Shown: positions 1 to 8,066 of the stretch, one piece after another | Position numbering within the stretch: the first letter of the stretch is position 1 | Layout of the letters: every line of letters starts with the position of its first letter | Origin: Thalassolituus sp. UBA674 | Lineage (GTDB): Bacteria > Pseudomonadota > Gammaproteobacteria > Pseudomonadales > Oceanobacteraceae | NCBI GenBank assembly: GCA_002298335.1 | Contig: DBNK01000025.1 | Span: 1-64,000, forward strand | Reading direction: 5' to 3' | Length of the DNA stretch: 64,000 nucleotides | Notes under the pieces: generated by a model | What the model was told of the DNA's origin: nothing | Seen by the model: only the letters and a program-made list of their open reading frames with translations | Databases searched by the model: none | Position numbers and translations under genes: made by a program

Positions 1-2211
1 CAGCACTTTGTAAGGCTGGATGGTAGCAGTAAAGATCCGCTGCCCAAGCGCACTCTGTTCTTCCCCCGGTACCATCAGTTGGATGTGGTGCGTAAGCTGG
101 TTGATCATGCGTCTAACCAGGGTGTTGGCCATACCTATTTAATTCAGCACTCTGCTGGTTCCGGCAAATCCAATTCCATTACCTGGGCGGCCTACCAGCT
201 TATCGAAACCTACCCGGCGTCACTGCAAGTTGCGAATGGGAGAAGCATCGAGCAGCCTTTGTTTGACTCGGTTATCGTCGTGACAGATCGACGACTGCTG
301 GACAAGCAGCTGCGGGATAACATCAAGGAATTCTCCGAGGTTAAAAACATCGTTGCCCCGGCCCATAAGTCTTCTGAGCTGAAGAGCGCACTGGAGAACG
401 GCAAAAAGATCATTATCACCACCATTCAGAAATTCCCGTTTATTGTGGATGGCATTGAAGACCTCAGCGATAAACGCTTCGCGGTGATCATAGATGAGGC
501 GCATAGCTCCCAGTCTGGCACTGCCCACGACAATATGAATCGAGTGATGGGGCAGGACGAGGAAGAGGACGATCAGGACAAGATCCTCAAAGCCATGAAA
601 TCCCGCAAGATGCGTGGCAATGCGTCCTACCTGGCTTTCACTGCTACGCCCAAGAACACCACCCTGGAAAAGTTTGGTGAAAAGAAGGAAGACGGTACAT
701 TCACACCCTTCCACTTGTACTCCATGAAGCAGGCCATCGAGGAAGGTTTTATTCTGGATGTGCTCGCCAATTACACCACCTATAAAAGTTATTACGAGAT
801 CGAAAAGTCCATCGCGGAAAACCCGGAGTTCGATACCAAAAAGGCGCAGAAGAAGCTGCGAGCCTATGTAGAGCGCAGCCAGCAGACCATCGATACCAAA
901 GCAGAGATCATGCTGGATCACTTTATTCCTCAGGTGGTCAATGCCAAGAAGCTAAAGGGCAAAGCCAAAGGCATGGTGGTGACGCAGAATATTGAAACGG
1001 CCATTCGTTACCACAAGGCAATTACGCGCTTGCTGGAAGCCAAAGGTAATCCCTTCAAAGCCTTGGTGGCCTTTTCTGGGACGAAAGAAGTAGATGGTAT
1101 TGAATATACGGAAGCGGAGATCAATGGGTTTTCGGAATCTGACACCAAGGACAAGTTCGATACCGATGAATACCGCTTGCTTGTGGTGGCCAATAAGTAC
1201 CTCACCGGATTTGATCAGCCCAAGCTTTGTGCCATGTATGTGGACAAAAAGCTGGCATCAGTACTTTGTGTTCAGACCCTTTCTCGCCTGAACCGCTCTG
1301 CACCGAAACTGGGTAAAAAGACTGAAGACCTGTTCATTCTGGATTTTTTCAATTCAGTTGATGATGTGAAGACCGCGTTTGACCCCTTCTATACAGCGAC
1401 ATCCCTGTCTCGGGCCACGGACATTAACGTGCTCCACGAGCTCAAGGATGCAATGGACGACGTGGGTGTGTATGAGTGGTATGAGGTAGAGGACTTCGTA
1501 AAGCGTTACTTTAACAACGAAGATGCGCAAACATTAAGCCCCATCATTGATGTGGCTGCTGCCCGCTTCGAGCATGAGCTGGAGTTGGAAGACGACGAAA
1601 AGGTCGATTTCAAAATCAAGGCCAAGCAGTACGTAAAAATCTACGGGCAAATGGCATCCATTATGCCCTATGAAATTGTTGCATGGGAAAAGCTGTTCTG
1701 GTTCCTGAAGTTCCTCATACCCAAGCTGAAAGTGGCGGACCCGAATGCAGACACTATCGACGAACTGTTGGATTCTGTTGATTTGAGTTCCTATGGCCTA
1801 CAAAGGGTAAAGCTGAATCACACTATCAAACTGGATGAGGCAGAAACTGAACTTGCCCCCCAGAATCCAAATCCTCGTGGCGCCCATGGTGTAGATAAGC
1901 AAACAGATCCATTGGACGACATTATTCGGACGTTCAATGAACGCTGGTTCCAGGGATGGAGTGCAACACCTGAAGAGCAGAAGGTCAAGTTCATCAATAT
2001 TGCCGAGAGCATCAAACAGCACCCAGATTTTGAGGCCAAATATCAGAATAATCCTGATCCACACAATCGGGAGCTGGCTTTTGAAAAAATGCTGAAGGAA
2101 GTGATGTTGCGCAGGCGGAAAGACGAGTTGGAGCTGTACAAATTGTTTGCTGGTGACGCCGCCTTTAAAGCTGCGTGGATGCAGAGTATGCAGCGGATGA
2201 TCGGCGAGTAA
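1..2211 (+). CDS. hsdR: Type I restriction enzyme R subunit, C-terminal part (5' end outside window)
   Basis: This is the motor and nuclease subunit of a type I restriction-modification complex, which translocates DNA with ATP and cuts unmethylated DNA. The frame is already open at base 1, so the first visible ATG (79) is internal and the N-terminal nuclease domain lies outside the window. Superfamily II helicase motifs are visible in order: Walker A HSAGSGKSNSI (just after base 150), DEAH box DEAHSSQSG (about 496-522), motif III LAFTATPKN, then the second RecA-like domain with YLTGFDQPKL and motif VI LSRLNRSAP. A long C-terminal helical region follows. The hsdM and hsdS partners are expected to the left and cannot be checked. 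It is followed 20 bp later by the ndpA-like gene on the same strand, and the block lies inside a Tn7-like element, so it is probably transposon cargo. Confidence 0.93.
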   Translation, partial: QHFVRLDGSSKDPLPKRTLFFPRYHQLDVVRKLVDHASNQGVGHTYLIQHSAGSGKSNSITWAAYQLIETYPASLQVANGRSIEQPLFDSVIVVTDRRLLDKQLRDNIKEFSEVKNIVAPAHKSSELKSALENGKKIIITTIQKFPFIVDGIEDLSDKRFAVIIDEAHSSQSGTAHDNMNRVMGQDEEEDDQDKILKAMKSRKMRGNASYLAFTATPKNTTLEKFGEKKEDGTFTPFHLYSMKQAIEEGFILDVLANYTTYKSYYEIEKSIAENPEFDTKKAQKKLRAYVERSQQTIDTKAEIMLDHFIPQVVNAKKLKGKAKGMVVTQNIETAIRYHKAITRLLEAKGNPFKALVAFSGTKEVDGIEYTEAEINGFSESDTKDKFDTDEYRLLVVANKYLTGFDQPKLCAMYVDKKLASVLCVQTLSRLNRSAPKLGKKTEDLFILDFFNSVDDVKTAFDPFYTATSLSRATDINVLHELKDAMDDVGVYEWYEVEDFVKRYFNNEDAQTLSPIIDVAAARFEHELELEDDEKVDFKIKAKQYVKIYGQMASIMPYEIVAWEKLFWFLKFLIPKLKVADPNADTIDELLDSVDLSSYGLQRVKLNHTIKLDEAETELAPQNPNPRGAHGVDKQTDPLDDIIRTFNERWFQGWSATPEEQKVKFINIAESIKQHPDFEAKYQNNPDPHNRELAFEKMLKEVMLRRRKDELELYKLFAGDAAFKAAWMQSMQRMIGE

Positions 2212-2231
2212 TCTAGGTAGGGAATAAAAAT

Positions 2232-3251
2232 ATGAAAATAAACCACATTATCGTGCATTCGATTGATAAGGAACAGCATCAGGATCAAGCTGATGTTGAA
2301 GTGCATCTGCGCGAAGAAGAACTTCCTGTTGATGATAGGGTTTCGACTCTTATTAATGATGTTCTTGAGGTCTACAGGAATAAAACGGGGAAAGCCTTCG
2401 GTAAACTTGGAAAAAATCGGTTTTTCCCGCGAGAATTGAAGCGGATGTATGATGAAGTGGTTCCATTTATTGAATTTACAAATGTGGCTATGAATGAGCT
2501 GAGGGGGCATATTGCTGCTCAGCCGCTTGCCACAGGTGGATATTTATTGTTTGTTGATTTTTTGAGTCAAGGCGTAGAGTACTTTATGGTTGTTATGCTC
2601 AAGTCGAAAGATGGTTTGTCTTTTGATGATGAGCTTGAGCTGATGGATGCTCATCACTTGGAACTTGATAGGCTTCACTTTGCTGCGCGTATCAATGTCG
2701 ATAATTGGGCGGGTGACAATGATGAAAATAACGTCTCTTTTATTAAGGGGAGAGCATCGTCTTCTGTAACCTTGTACTTCAAGGAATTTCTTGGCATTGA
2801 GGAATTTTCTGAGTCGGCTAAGACTACTCAGAAGTTAGTTACGGCGGTATCAAATTACTGTCGGCAAGAGCTAGGGTTGGATACTGATGCTGTAGAAGAT
2901 TACAAGAAAAAGGTACATGACTATTGTAGTGAAAAGCATCAAAATGAAGAGCCCATTTTCTTGGATGAAATGTCTAGGTACTTAGATGAGGAAAATCCGA
3001 CTAGATTCATGGAATATGCACAAGAAAAGTATGAAATACCTAATGAATTTCAAGTAGACAAGTCTAAGCTAAGAAGGTTTTTAAAATATTCGGGAAAGGA
3101 TAATTCGGTCAGCATATCGTTTACTTCTGATGTTTTTGGGTCTCGTGTTAAATACGATCAAACAAATGACGTGCTTTCAATAAGTAAAATACCGCCAACG
3201 CTTAAAAAACAGTTGATAGCTGAGATGAAAAAAGATAATGCCGAAGGATAA
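2232..3251 (+). CDS. Nucleoid-associated protein of the NdpA/YejK family
   Basis: A 339-residue protein recognisable as the 37-kDa nucleoid-associated NdpA/YejK family. The N-terminus (KINHIIVHSIDKE), the central FIKGRASSSVTLYFKEFLG block and the C-terminal block ISFTSDVFGSRVKYDQTNDV followed by SISKIPPTLKKQL all follow the order seen in E. coli YejK. Length is close to the family norm (about 335). The ATG follows a GGGAAT-type ribosome site. Family members associate with nucleoid DNA; the molecular role is poorly known. Base composition is clearly more AT-rich than the chromosomal genes after 6.2 kb. Lying between hsdR and a membrane-protein gene within a Tn7-like element suggests an accessory, possibly anti-phage, role rather than the housekeeping copy. 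That role is inference. Confidence 0.85.
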   Translation: MKINHIIVHSIDKEQHQDQADVEVHLREEELPVDDRVSTLINDVLEVYRNKTGKAFGKLGKNRFFPRELKRMYDEVVPFIEFTNVAMNELRGHIAAQPLATGGYLLFVDFLSQGVEYFMVVMLKSKDGLSFDDELELMDAHHLELDRLHFAARINVDNWAGDNDENNVSFIKGRASSSVTLYFKEFLGIEEFSESAKTTQKLVTAVSNYCRQELGLDTDAVEDYKKKVHDYCSEKHQNEEPIFLDEMSRYLDEENPTRFMEYAQEKYEIPNEFQVDKSKLRRFLKYSGKDNSVSISFTSDVFGSRVKYDQTNDVLSISKIPPTLKKQLIAEMKKDNAEG

Positions 3252-3263
3252 AAGGCAGAGATC

Positions 3264-4469
3264 ATGAAGCTTCTTGAAAGAACAATTGAGTTGTATCGTT
3301 CCATGAAGAATCCGAGCTGGGAAGGCGCTTTTCTTTATGGCGGCGTAAATGTAAATGAAAGTTTGATTTCATTATTTAATGATTATGGTGATGATTTAGA
3401 GGTTGAATTTGAAAATGAACAAGGAGATTTGTTAAATCCGGAAGATTTGGCTAGCTATTCTTTTGTTCATGTCAAATTTCTTCCGCCGAGAAAAGAGTTT
3501 TCCTTTTTTGCAAAGGACTTCGAAGATTACCTTGCAAATTTCTCATTCAGAACTCAGGTTGCCGATGAGTTCTATATTTCGGATTTGGATGGGTTTTGTT
3601 CTGATAAAAAAACGGATAACAATTTTATAAGGTCATATTTGAAAATTATTGATCTTTATGGTCTTTTGTCTCGAATATCAGATCATACCGATAAAGATGA
3701 GAGTAATTCACACAAGCACATTATTCTAACTGTATCTGGAAAAGAGGAGATACCAGTAGTTTATGGGTTTGATGATATTTGCAAGTTTTACAGGTGTGTT
3801 GATGCCGTTGATATTGTAAAGCTTGAAGAGGACGTTTTTTCTGCGCCACACAAGTCTGCAAAAATATCATTATTGAAAAAATCCATTGCTCAGTATTTGG
3901 CGCCTTGCGGTGAGTATGAGAAATTTCCCACTCTTGTCGCGAAATTTATAGATATACAAAAGACATATAGCAATAATTATGATCTTTTTGTTAATGAGTT
4001 TTCGTTTGAAGACGAAAAGGAAAATCTAGAAAAAAACAAAAGGGAGTATTTGCTAAAGCTAAACGAGATACTTGGCGGCGTCCACGGAAAGTTGTTGGCG
4101 GTACCTGTATCCCTGGTTATAGTTGCTGGCCAGATGAAGCCAAGCACAGTGGAAAACTACTACCTGATAAATATAATAATTTTAATAGGGGCGTTGGTTT
4201 TTGCTCTTCTTATGTGGATGCTAACGGCAAACCAGCTGCATTCACTCCTGGCTGTCAAGACTGAGTACGAGTCTAAGAAAGAGCGGTTAAGACTTTATTT
4301 GAGAAACAGCTTGTACAATGATCTTAGCAATTCATTTGATCAATTAGACGCCAGGTTTAAGCATCAAAGATGGATGATACGGTTTGTTGATTTGCTGGTT
4401 CTGATTGGACTGATTTTTTCTTTTCTGGTTTTCGAGTACCACACTCACTTTCTAGCTAATCTCCTGTGA
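3264..4469 (+). CDS. Unknown protein with two C-terminal membrane segments
   Basis: A 401-residue protein I do not recognise. The first ~270 residues are soluble and acidic, with no familiar catalytic motif. Hydrophobic stretches follow near residues 276-316 (long enough for one or two passes) and 370-395, separated by a charged, probably coiled segment (about 320-365, rich in K, E and R, then a run of NSLYNDLSNSFDQLD). The topology suggests a cytoplasmic sensor or effector head on a membrane anchor. It starts 12 bp after the NdpA-like gene and is very likely co-transcribed with it. Its 3' end overlaps the convergent tniQ gene by 18 bp. AT-rich composition matches the NdpA-like gene and supports common horizontal origin. 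Function unknown. Confidence 0.75.
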   Translation: MKLLERTIELYRSMKNPSWEGAFLYGGVNVNESLISLFNDYGDDLEVEFENEQGDLLNPEDLASYSFVHVKFLPPRKEFSFFAKDFEDYLANFSFRTQVADEFYISDLDGFCSDKKTDNNFIRSYLKIIDLYGLLSRISDHTDKDESNSHKHIILTVSGKEEIPVVYGFDDICKFYRCVDAVDIVKLEEDVFSAPHKSAKISLLKKSIAQYLAPCGEYEKFPTLVAKFIDIQKTYSNNYDLFVNEFSFEDEKENLEKNKREYLLKLNEILGGVHGKLLAVPVSLVIVAGQMKPSTVENYYLINIIILIGALVFALLMWMLTANQLHSLLAVKTEYESKKERLRLYLRNSLYNDLSNSFDQLDARFKHQRWMIRFVDLLVLIGLIFSFLVFEYHTHFLANLL

Positions 4470-5948
4470 GCTGGTTTTTTTGCTTCTGAAATCTGATAGC
4501 TGTTTGAGGCTATATGGCTTGCTTGGTTCCGGCGTGAATCTGTAGGTTACTTTATGGTTCAATATAAGATTGAGAGTTTCCGAGATAGTGAAGCCTTGTT
4601 TTTGTATTCCACTAAGTGATTTGCCCTTGGGTTTAGCATCATCGGTTGCGAACTTTTTGAAGTTCCTAATCATGCGCTGCCATGACCTTTTACAGATTAA
4701 CCAATCTCGGTTCTGTGAGTCAGCCCTTTGCAAGGCTTTAACAAGTCCTGCATCAAGTAATTGCTTAAGCTGGTAGCGGGAAAGTTCGGTCTCAATGACG
4801 GCTTGTTCCATTGACCAGTTGTCTTGGTACAGCCTTGCCAGAGCCCCGACTTCCTCTCTGTTGAAGTAGGCTTTGCCTTTAAATTTGTGAGGCGTGATCT
4901 TGCCTTGGGCTATCAGGCTATGAATTCGGGGCTCCCGACAATTAAGGAGGTGTTGTGCCTCCTTTTGGGTTATTAGCGGGCGCTCATCGGATGACAAAGA
5001 TATTCTGGTCAGCCGATGGGTTTGAATTGCATTCGGCCAGTTGATCTCGATGAATTGGTCAAACGCGGCTCTTAGGCGAGCAATACCTTTGTTCTCTCGC
5101 TGCCGATACAGCTTTTCGTGAATGTCGCGGAAGTGCTTGTTGATACCCGATTGCCCGCGTTCGCTCATCGGGTTATCAATGTACTGGCTAAGTAGCAGAT
5201 GGAAACCATGAGGCCAGCGTTTCAAGGCTTGCCAAGCCTGGGTGTAATGGTGAGACACAGTCAGGTTGTCCAAACTAGCCGGTGTGAACAGTGTTTTGTG
5301 GAACAGCCTGTACTGGTAGTGTGCAATGAAATGGATTAGAGACAAGGCTTCAGCGAAGTTCAGGCGCCTAAGCACGGCGGGAATCGATTTTGGTGGGTTA
5401 CGTTCCTCGATCAGATGAGTCATTGCCCTGGTGAAGGCTAAGGTTGCAGGCGAGGCCTTCGGTATCGAATTAACCGGTGGGAATGGGTCGCTTTCACCGA
5501 ATTCATTGAGAGAGCGGCGGTACCAGCTCAGCCTCTTCCCTGTCTTGGGACTTGTATCCACCAAGAGCAGCTTGTGCTTGATACAGGCTGTATAGGCGAT
5601 GTGGCTCCATAGGTCGGAAGAATATCCCGTCTCTTCGAGGCATTCGGGGCAGATTTTCGGGGTTTTGACGAAGATCTTGGTGGTAAAGTGCGGCACTTGA
5701 GACGATTTGAAGGTGTCAGCTGTTCTCGGATAGGTATAATCGAGCCCCAGCTGGGAAAAGTACGGCGCTATGTCATACTCTCCAGTAATTATCTGGTGGG
5801 CTGGTATCCGGAGGTTTTTCCACGGTAGACCGGCATGCTGGAGCAAATGGCCGATATGGTGAAAGCCATTTTGCTCGCTGACCCGGATGAGATAACTGAC
5901 CATGCACTCATCGGGTTGCCGATGGGGTCGAATTAGTAGTCTGCTCAT
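4452..5948 (-). CDS. tniQ: TniQ/TnsD-family transposition targeting protein
   Basis: TniQ proteins link a Tn7-like transposase to its target site. Here the N-terminus reads SRLLIRPHRQPDECMVSYL, the usual TniQ opening, followed by the zinc-ribbon signature CPEC (C100, C103) and CIKH (C122, H125) in a protein counted from the ATG at 5948 (498 aa). The rest is helical with HTH-like segments, including an excisionase-like TQKEAQHLLNCREPRIHSLI stretch. The frame stays open to an ATG at 6059, but that extension would translate one of the transposon-end repeats (6013-6032) and lacks family similarity, so 5948 is preferred; neither start has a strong ribosome site. The gene reads inward from the transposon end. 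No tnsA, tnsB or tnsC genes are in the window; they would be at the other end or missing. Confidence 0.85.
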   Translation of the reverse strand: MSRLLIRPHRQPDECMVSYLIRVSEQNGFHHIGHLLQHAGLPWKNLRIPAHQIITGEYDIAPYFSQLGLDYTYPRTADTFKSSQVPHFTTKIFVKTPKICPECLEETGYSSDLWSHIAYTACIKHKLLLVDTSPKTGKRLSWYRRSLNEFGESDPFPPVNSIPKASPATLAFTRAMTHLIEERNPPKSIPAVLRRLNFAEALSLIHFIAHYQYRLFHKTLFTPASLDNLTVSHHYTQAWQALKRWPHGFHLLLSQYIDNPMSERGQSGINKHFRDIHEKLYRQRENKGIARLRAAFDQFIEINWPNAIQTHRLTRISLSSDERPLITQKEAQHLLNCREPRIHSLIAQGKITPHKFKGKAYFNREEVGALARLYQDNWSMEQAVIETELSRYQLKQLLDAGLVKALQRADSQNRDWLICKRSWQRMIRNFKKFATDDAKPKGKSLSGIQKQGFTISETLNLILNHKVTYRFTPEPSKPYSLKQLSDFRSKKTSSQEIS

Positions 5949-6012
5949 GTTTTGAGCATAGAATTTCAGCGCATGGTCGTGAAGAGATAGTGAGCTGGGA
6001 TCGGTAAGAAAC

Positions 6013-6175
6013 TTGTTCAAACTTATGTCGAACCCACGTGGTGCGTGGGCCTTAGGCATTTTTTGGGGATAGCAGAAATTTGTTCAATCTTTTCTCGAAA
6101 GTTTTGTTCAAACTTATCTCGAATCGAGCCGAAAGATGCGGGCTGTAGAGGTGTTTTGTTCAAGCTTTTGCGAGG
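6013..6175. repeat. Four transposase-binding-type repeats at the transposon end
   Basis: Four direct copies of a motif close to TTGTTCAAACTTATCTCGAA occur at 6013-6032, 6080-6099, 6104-6123 and 6156-6175 (the last is the most diverged and closest to the terminus). Start-to-start spacings are 67, 24 and 52 bp. Spaced repeats of about 20 bp beside a TniQ gene are the usual form of TnsB-binding sites in Tn7-like ends. The copy at 6013 overlaps the possible N-terminal extension of tniQ. Confidence 0.78.
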
Positions 6176-6188
6176 ATTTACATCTGAC

Positions 6189-8066
6189 ATGAAGTGGCTG
6201 CTGCGGGCTGTGTCCGGCTGTCTGGCGCTGACGGTGCTGCCTCTGGCCGCCCATACATCGGCGGAACAGGGACCTGAAATGATCGGTTCCCTGATTGAGA
6301 TCTCACTGGTCTTCCTGCTGCTGGCCCTGCTGCTGCTGCGCCATTACCGCCGCCGCAAAGAAAAGGCACTGACTGAGCAGACGCAACTGCTCAGTGCCAT
6401 GATTGAATCCCTGCCTGACATCGTCGCCTACAAAGACAAGGAAGGTGTGTACCAGCTGTTCAACAGCCACGCCAGCCAGTTTTTCGGCCTCACCGCGCGC
6501 GAGCGTACGGGCCGCCGCGACGAAGACATCTTTGACCCGGTGACCTGTAAGCTGATCCGCCATCAGGACCGCGATGCCCGCCAGCGCCGTTCCCAGACCC
6601 GCCACGAGGCCTGGCTGGAAAACGCCGAAGGCAATAAGGTGCTGCTGGAATGCTACCGCCAGCCCATGTTCGATGCCGCTCATACCTACATAGGTCTGGT
6701 GTTTCTCTGCCGCGACATCACCCAGAGCCGTCAGCAGCAGGAAAATCTCGAATACCTGGCGCGCCACGATACCCTCACCGGCCTGATCAACCGCAATATG
6801 CTGCACGAGCAGCTCAACTTTGCCCTGCAGATGACGCGCCGTAACAACGAGTGCATCGCGCTCGTTTTCATTGATCTGGACCGCTTCAAAGACATCAACG
6901 ATTCGCTCGGCCACAACATCGGCGACCTCCTGCTGCGTGATGTGGCACACCGCCTGAAATCCAACCTGCGCGACAGCGACATCTGCGCCCGCATCGGTGG
7001 TGATGAATTCGTCATCGCCCTGAGTCAGGTGGAAGAAGAGCATGTACAGGAGAAGTGCGACCAGCTGCTGCAGAAGATCGCCCAGCCCTATCACCTGCAG
7101 GGTCACCTGCTGACGGTCTGTGCCAGTGCCGGTATTGCCATTTCACCGCAGCACGGCAATTCCGCTGAATCCCTGATGCTGCACGCCGACGCGGCCCTTA
7201 ACCGCGCCAAAGCCCAGGGCCGCAACTGCAGTTATGTGTATTCAGAGAAGCTCACCATCAACCAGCACAATCAGCTGTCGCTGGAGCAGGACCTGCGCAA
7301 AGCCTACGCCGGAAACGAATTCCAGCTGGTGTTCCACCCGCAGTGGCGCACGGGTAACGCCAGACCGGAGCGGGTCGAGGCGCTGATCCGCTGGCCGCAC
7401 AAAACCCGCGGCATGGTGTCACCGCACGAGTTCATTCCACTGGCCGAAACCACCGGCATGATCATGGAGCTTGGCCTGTGGGTGCTGCGTACCTCCTGCC
7501 TGCAGTTTCTGCACTGGCGCGAAGAAGGGCTGATGCTGGAAAAAATCGCGGTGAACGTCTCGGCCATGCAGATCAACTCGCGCTTCGCCGATACCGTCGA
7601 GAACATCCTGCGCGAACTGAATTTCGACCCGCACTGGCTGGAGCTGGAGGTGACCGAGTCTCTGATGATGTCCGGCATTACCGAGGTATCCCAACAGGTG
7701 CATAAACTGCGTGAACTCGGTGTTGAGTTCTCCATCGACGACTTCGGCACCGGTTACTCCTCGCTGAGCAAGCTCAAATCCATGCCCGTGAGTGTGCTGA
7801 AAATCGACCAGTCCTTTGTGCGTAACGTGCACAAAGAAGCCAACGATTACGAAATCGTGCGTGCCATCATTGCCATGGCCCGCAGCCTGGGTCTCACGGT
7901 CGTGGCCGAGGGCGTGGAGAATCAGGAACAGGAAGACACCCTGCGCAACCTCGGCTGCGAATGGCTGCAGGGCTACCTTTACGGCAATCCGGTCAGCGGT
8001 GAAGATTTCAGCCGCGAGTACAGCGCTGACGGCAGTGAACAAACCAATGTGAACAGAGCAGAATGA
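6189..8066 (+). CDS. PAS-GGDEF-EAL cyclic-di-GMP enzyme
   Basis: A 625-residue membrane signalling protein that may make and/or degrade cyclic di-GMP. The ATG at 6189 opens a signal-like hydrophobic segment (MKWLLRAVSGCLALTVLPL) and a second membrane span follows (about residues 34-52). A PAS domain comes next (about 70-185; SLPDIVAYKDKEGVYQLFNS). The diguanylate cyclase domain has an intact GGDEF (270-274). The phosphodiesterase domain has EAL (397-399) and DDFGTGYSSLSKLK, so both activities look possible. The frame is open upstream to 6045, but that part is transposon end sequence. The transposon terminus lies only 6 bp before this ATG, so the native promoter and ribosome site were displaced; GAGGA at 6172-6176 in the transposon end could serve as a distant ribosome site. 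It overlaps parC by 4 bp (ATGA). Confidence 0.92.
   Translation: MKWLLRAVSGCLALTVLPLAAHTSAEQGPEMIGSLIEISLVFLLLALLLLRHYRRRKEKALTEQTQLLSAMIESLPDIVAYKDKEGVYQLFNSHASQFFGLTARERTGRRDEDIFDPVTCKLIRHQDRDARQRRSQTRHEAWLENAEGNKVLLECYRQPMFDAAHTYIGLVFLCRDITQSRQQQENLEYLARHDTLTGLINRNMLHEQLNFALQMTRRNNECIALVFIDLDRFKDINDSLGHNIGDLLLRDVAHRLKSNLRDSDICARIGGDEFVIALSQVEEEHVQEKCDQLLQKIAQPYHLQGHLLTVCASAGIAISPQHGNSAESLMLHADAALNRAKAQGRNCSYVYSEKLTINQHNQLSLEQDLRKAYAGNEFQLVFHPQWRTGNARPERVEALIRWPHKTRGMVSPHEFIPLAETTGMIMELGLWVLRTSCLQFLHWREEGLMLEKIAVNVSAMQINSRFADTVENILRELNFDPHWLELEVTESLMMSGITEVSQQVHKLRELGVEFSIDDFGTGYSSLSKLKSMPVSVLKIDQSFVRNVHKEANDYEIVRAIIAMARSLGLTVVAEGVENQEQEDTLRNLGCEWLQGYLYGNPVSGEDFSREYSADGSEQTNVNRAE

Larger units (their letters stand above)
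1..6182. mobile_element. End of a Tn7-like transposon with defence cargo (left part outside window)
   Basis: The element is defined by tniQ, a set of four short repeats next to it, and a terminus reading TGTAAATCC on the minus strand (6182 leftward), which fits the TGT...ACA ends of Tn7-like elements. The bases just outside, TCTGA at 6183-6187, would be one copy of a 5-bp target duplication; the other copy would be at the unseen end. Visible contents are hsdR (partial), an NdpA-like gene, an unknown membrane protein and tniQ. The transposase and ATPase genes are not visible. The right boundary is supported by sequence structure; the claim that everything from base 1 belongs to the same element is inference. 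Confidence 0.7.

Noticed and set aside
6036..6050. A further parS site around CACGTGGTGCG
   Set aside because: Only the central CACGTGG matches; the flanks do not form the 16-bp palindrome.
5949..6059. N-terminal extension of TniQ
   Set aside because: It would translate one of the transposon-end repeats and does not resemble the family start, so ATG 5948 is favoured.
6045..6188. N-terminal extension of the GGDEF-EAL protein
   Set aside because: This part is transposon end sequence; the signal-like segment begins at ATG 6189.
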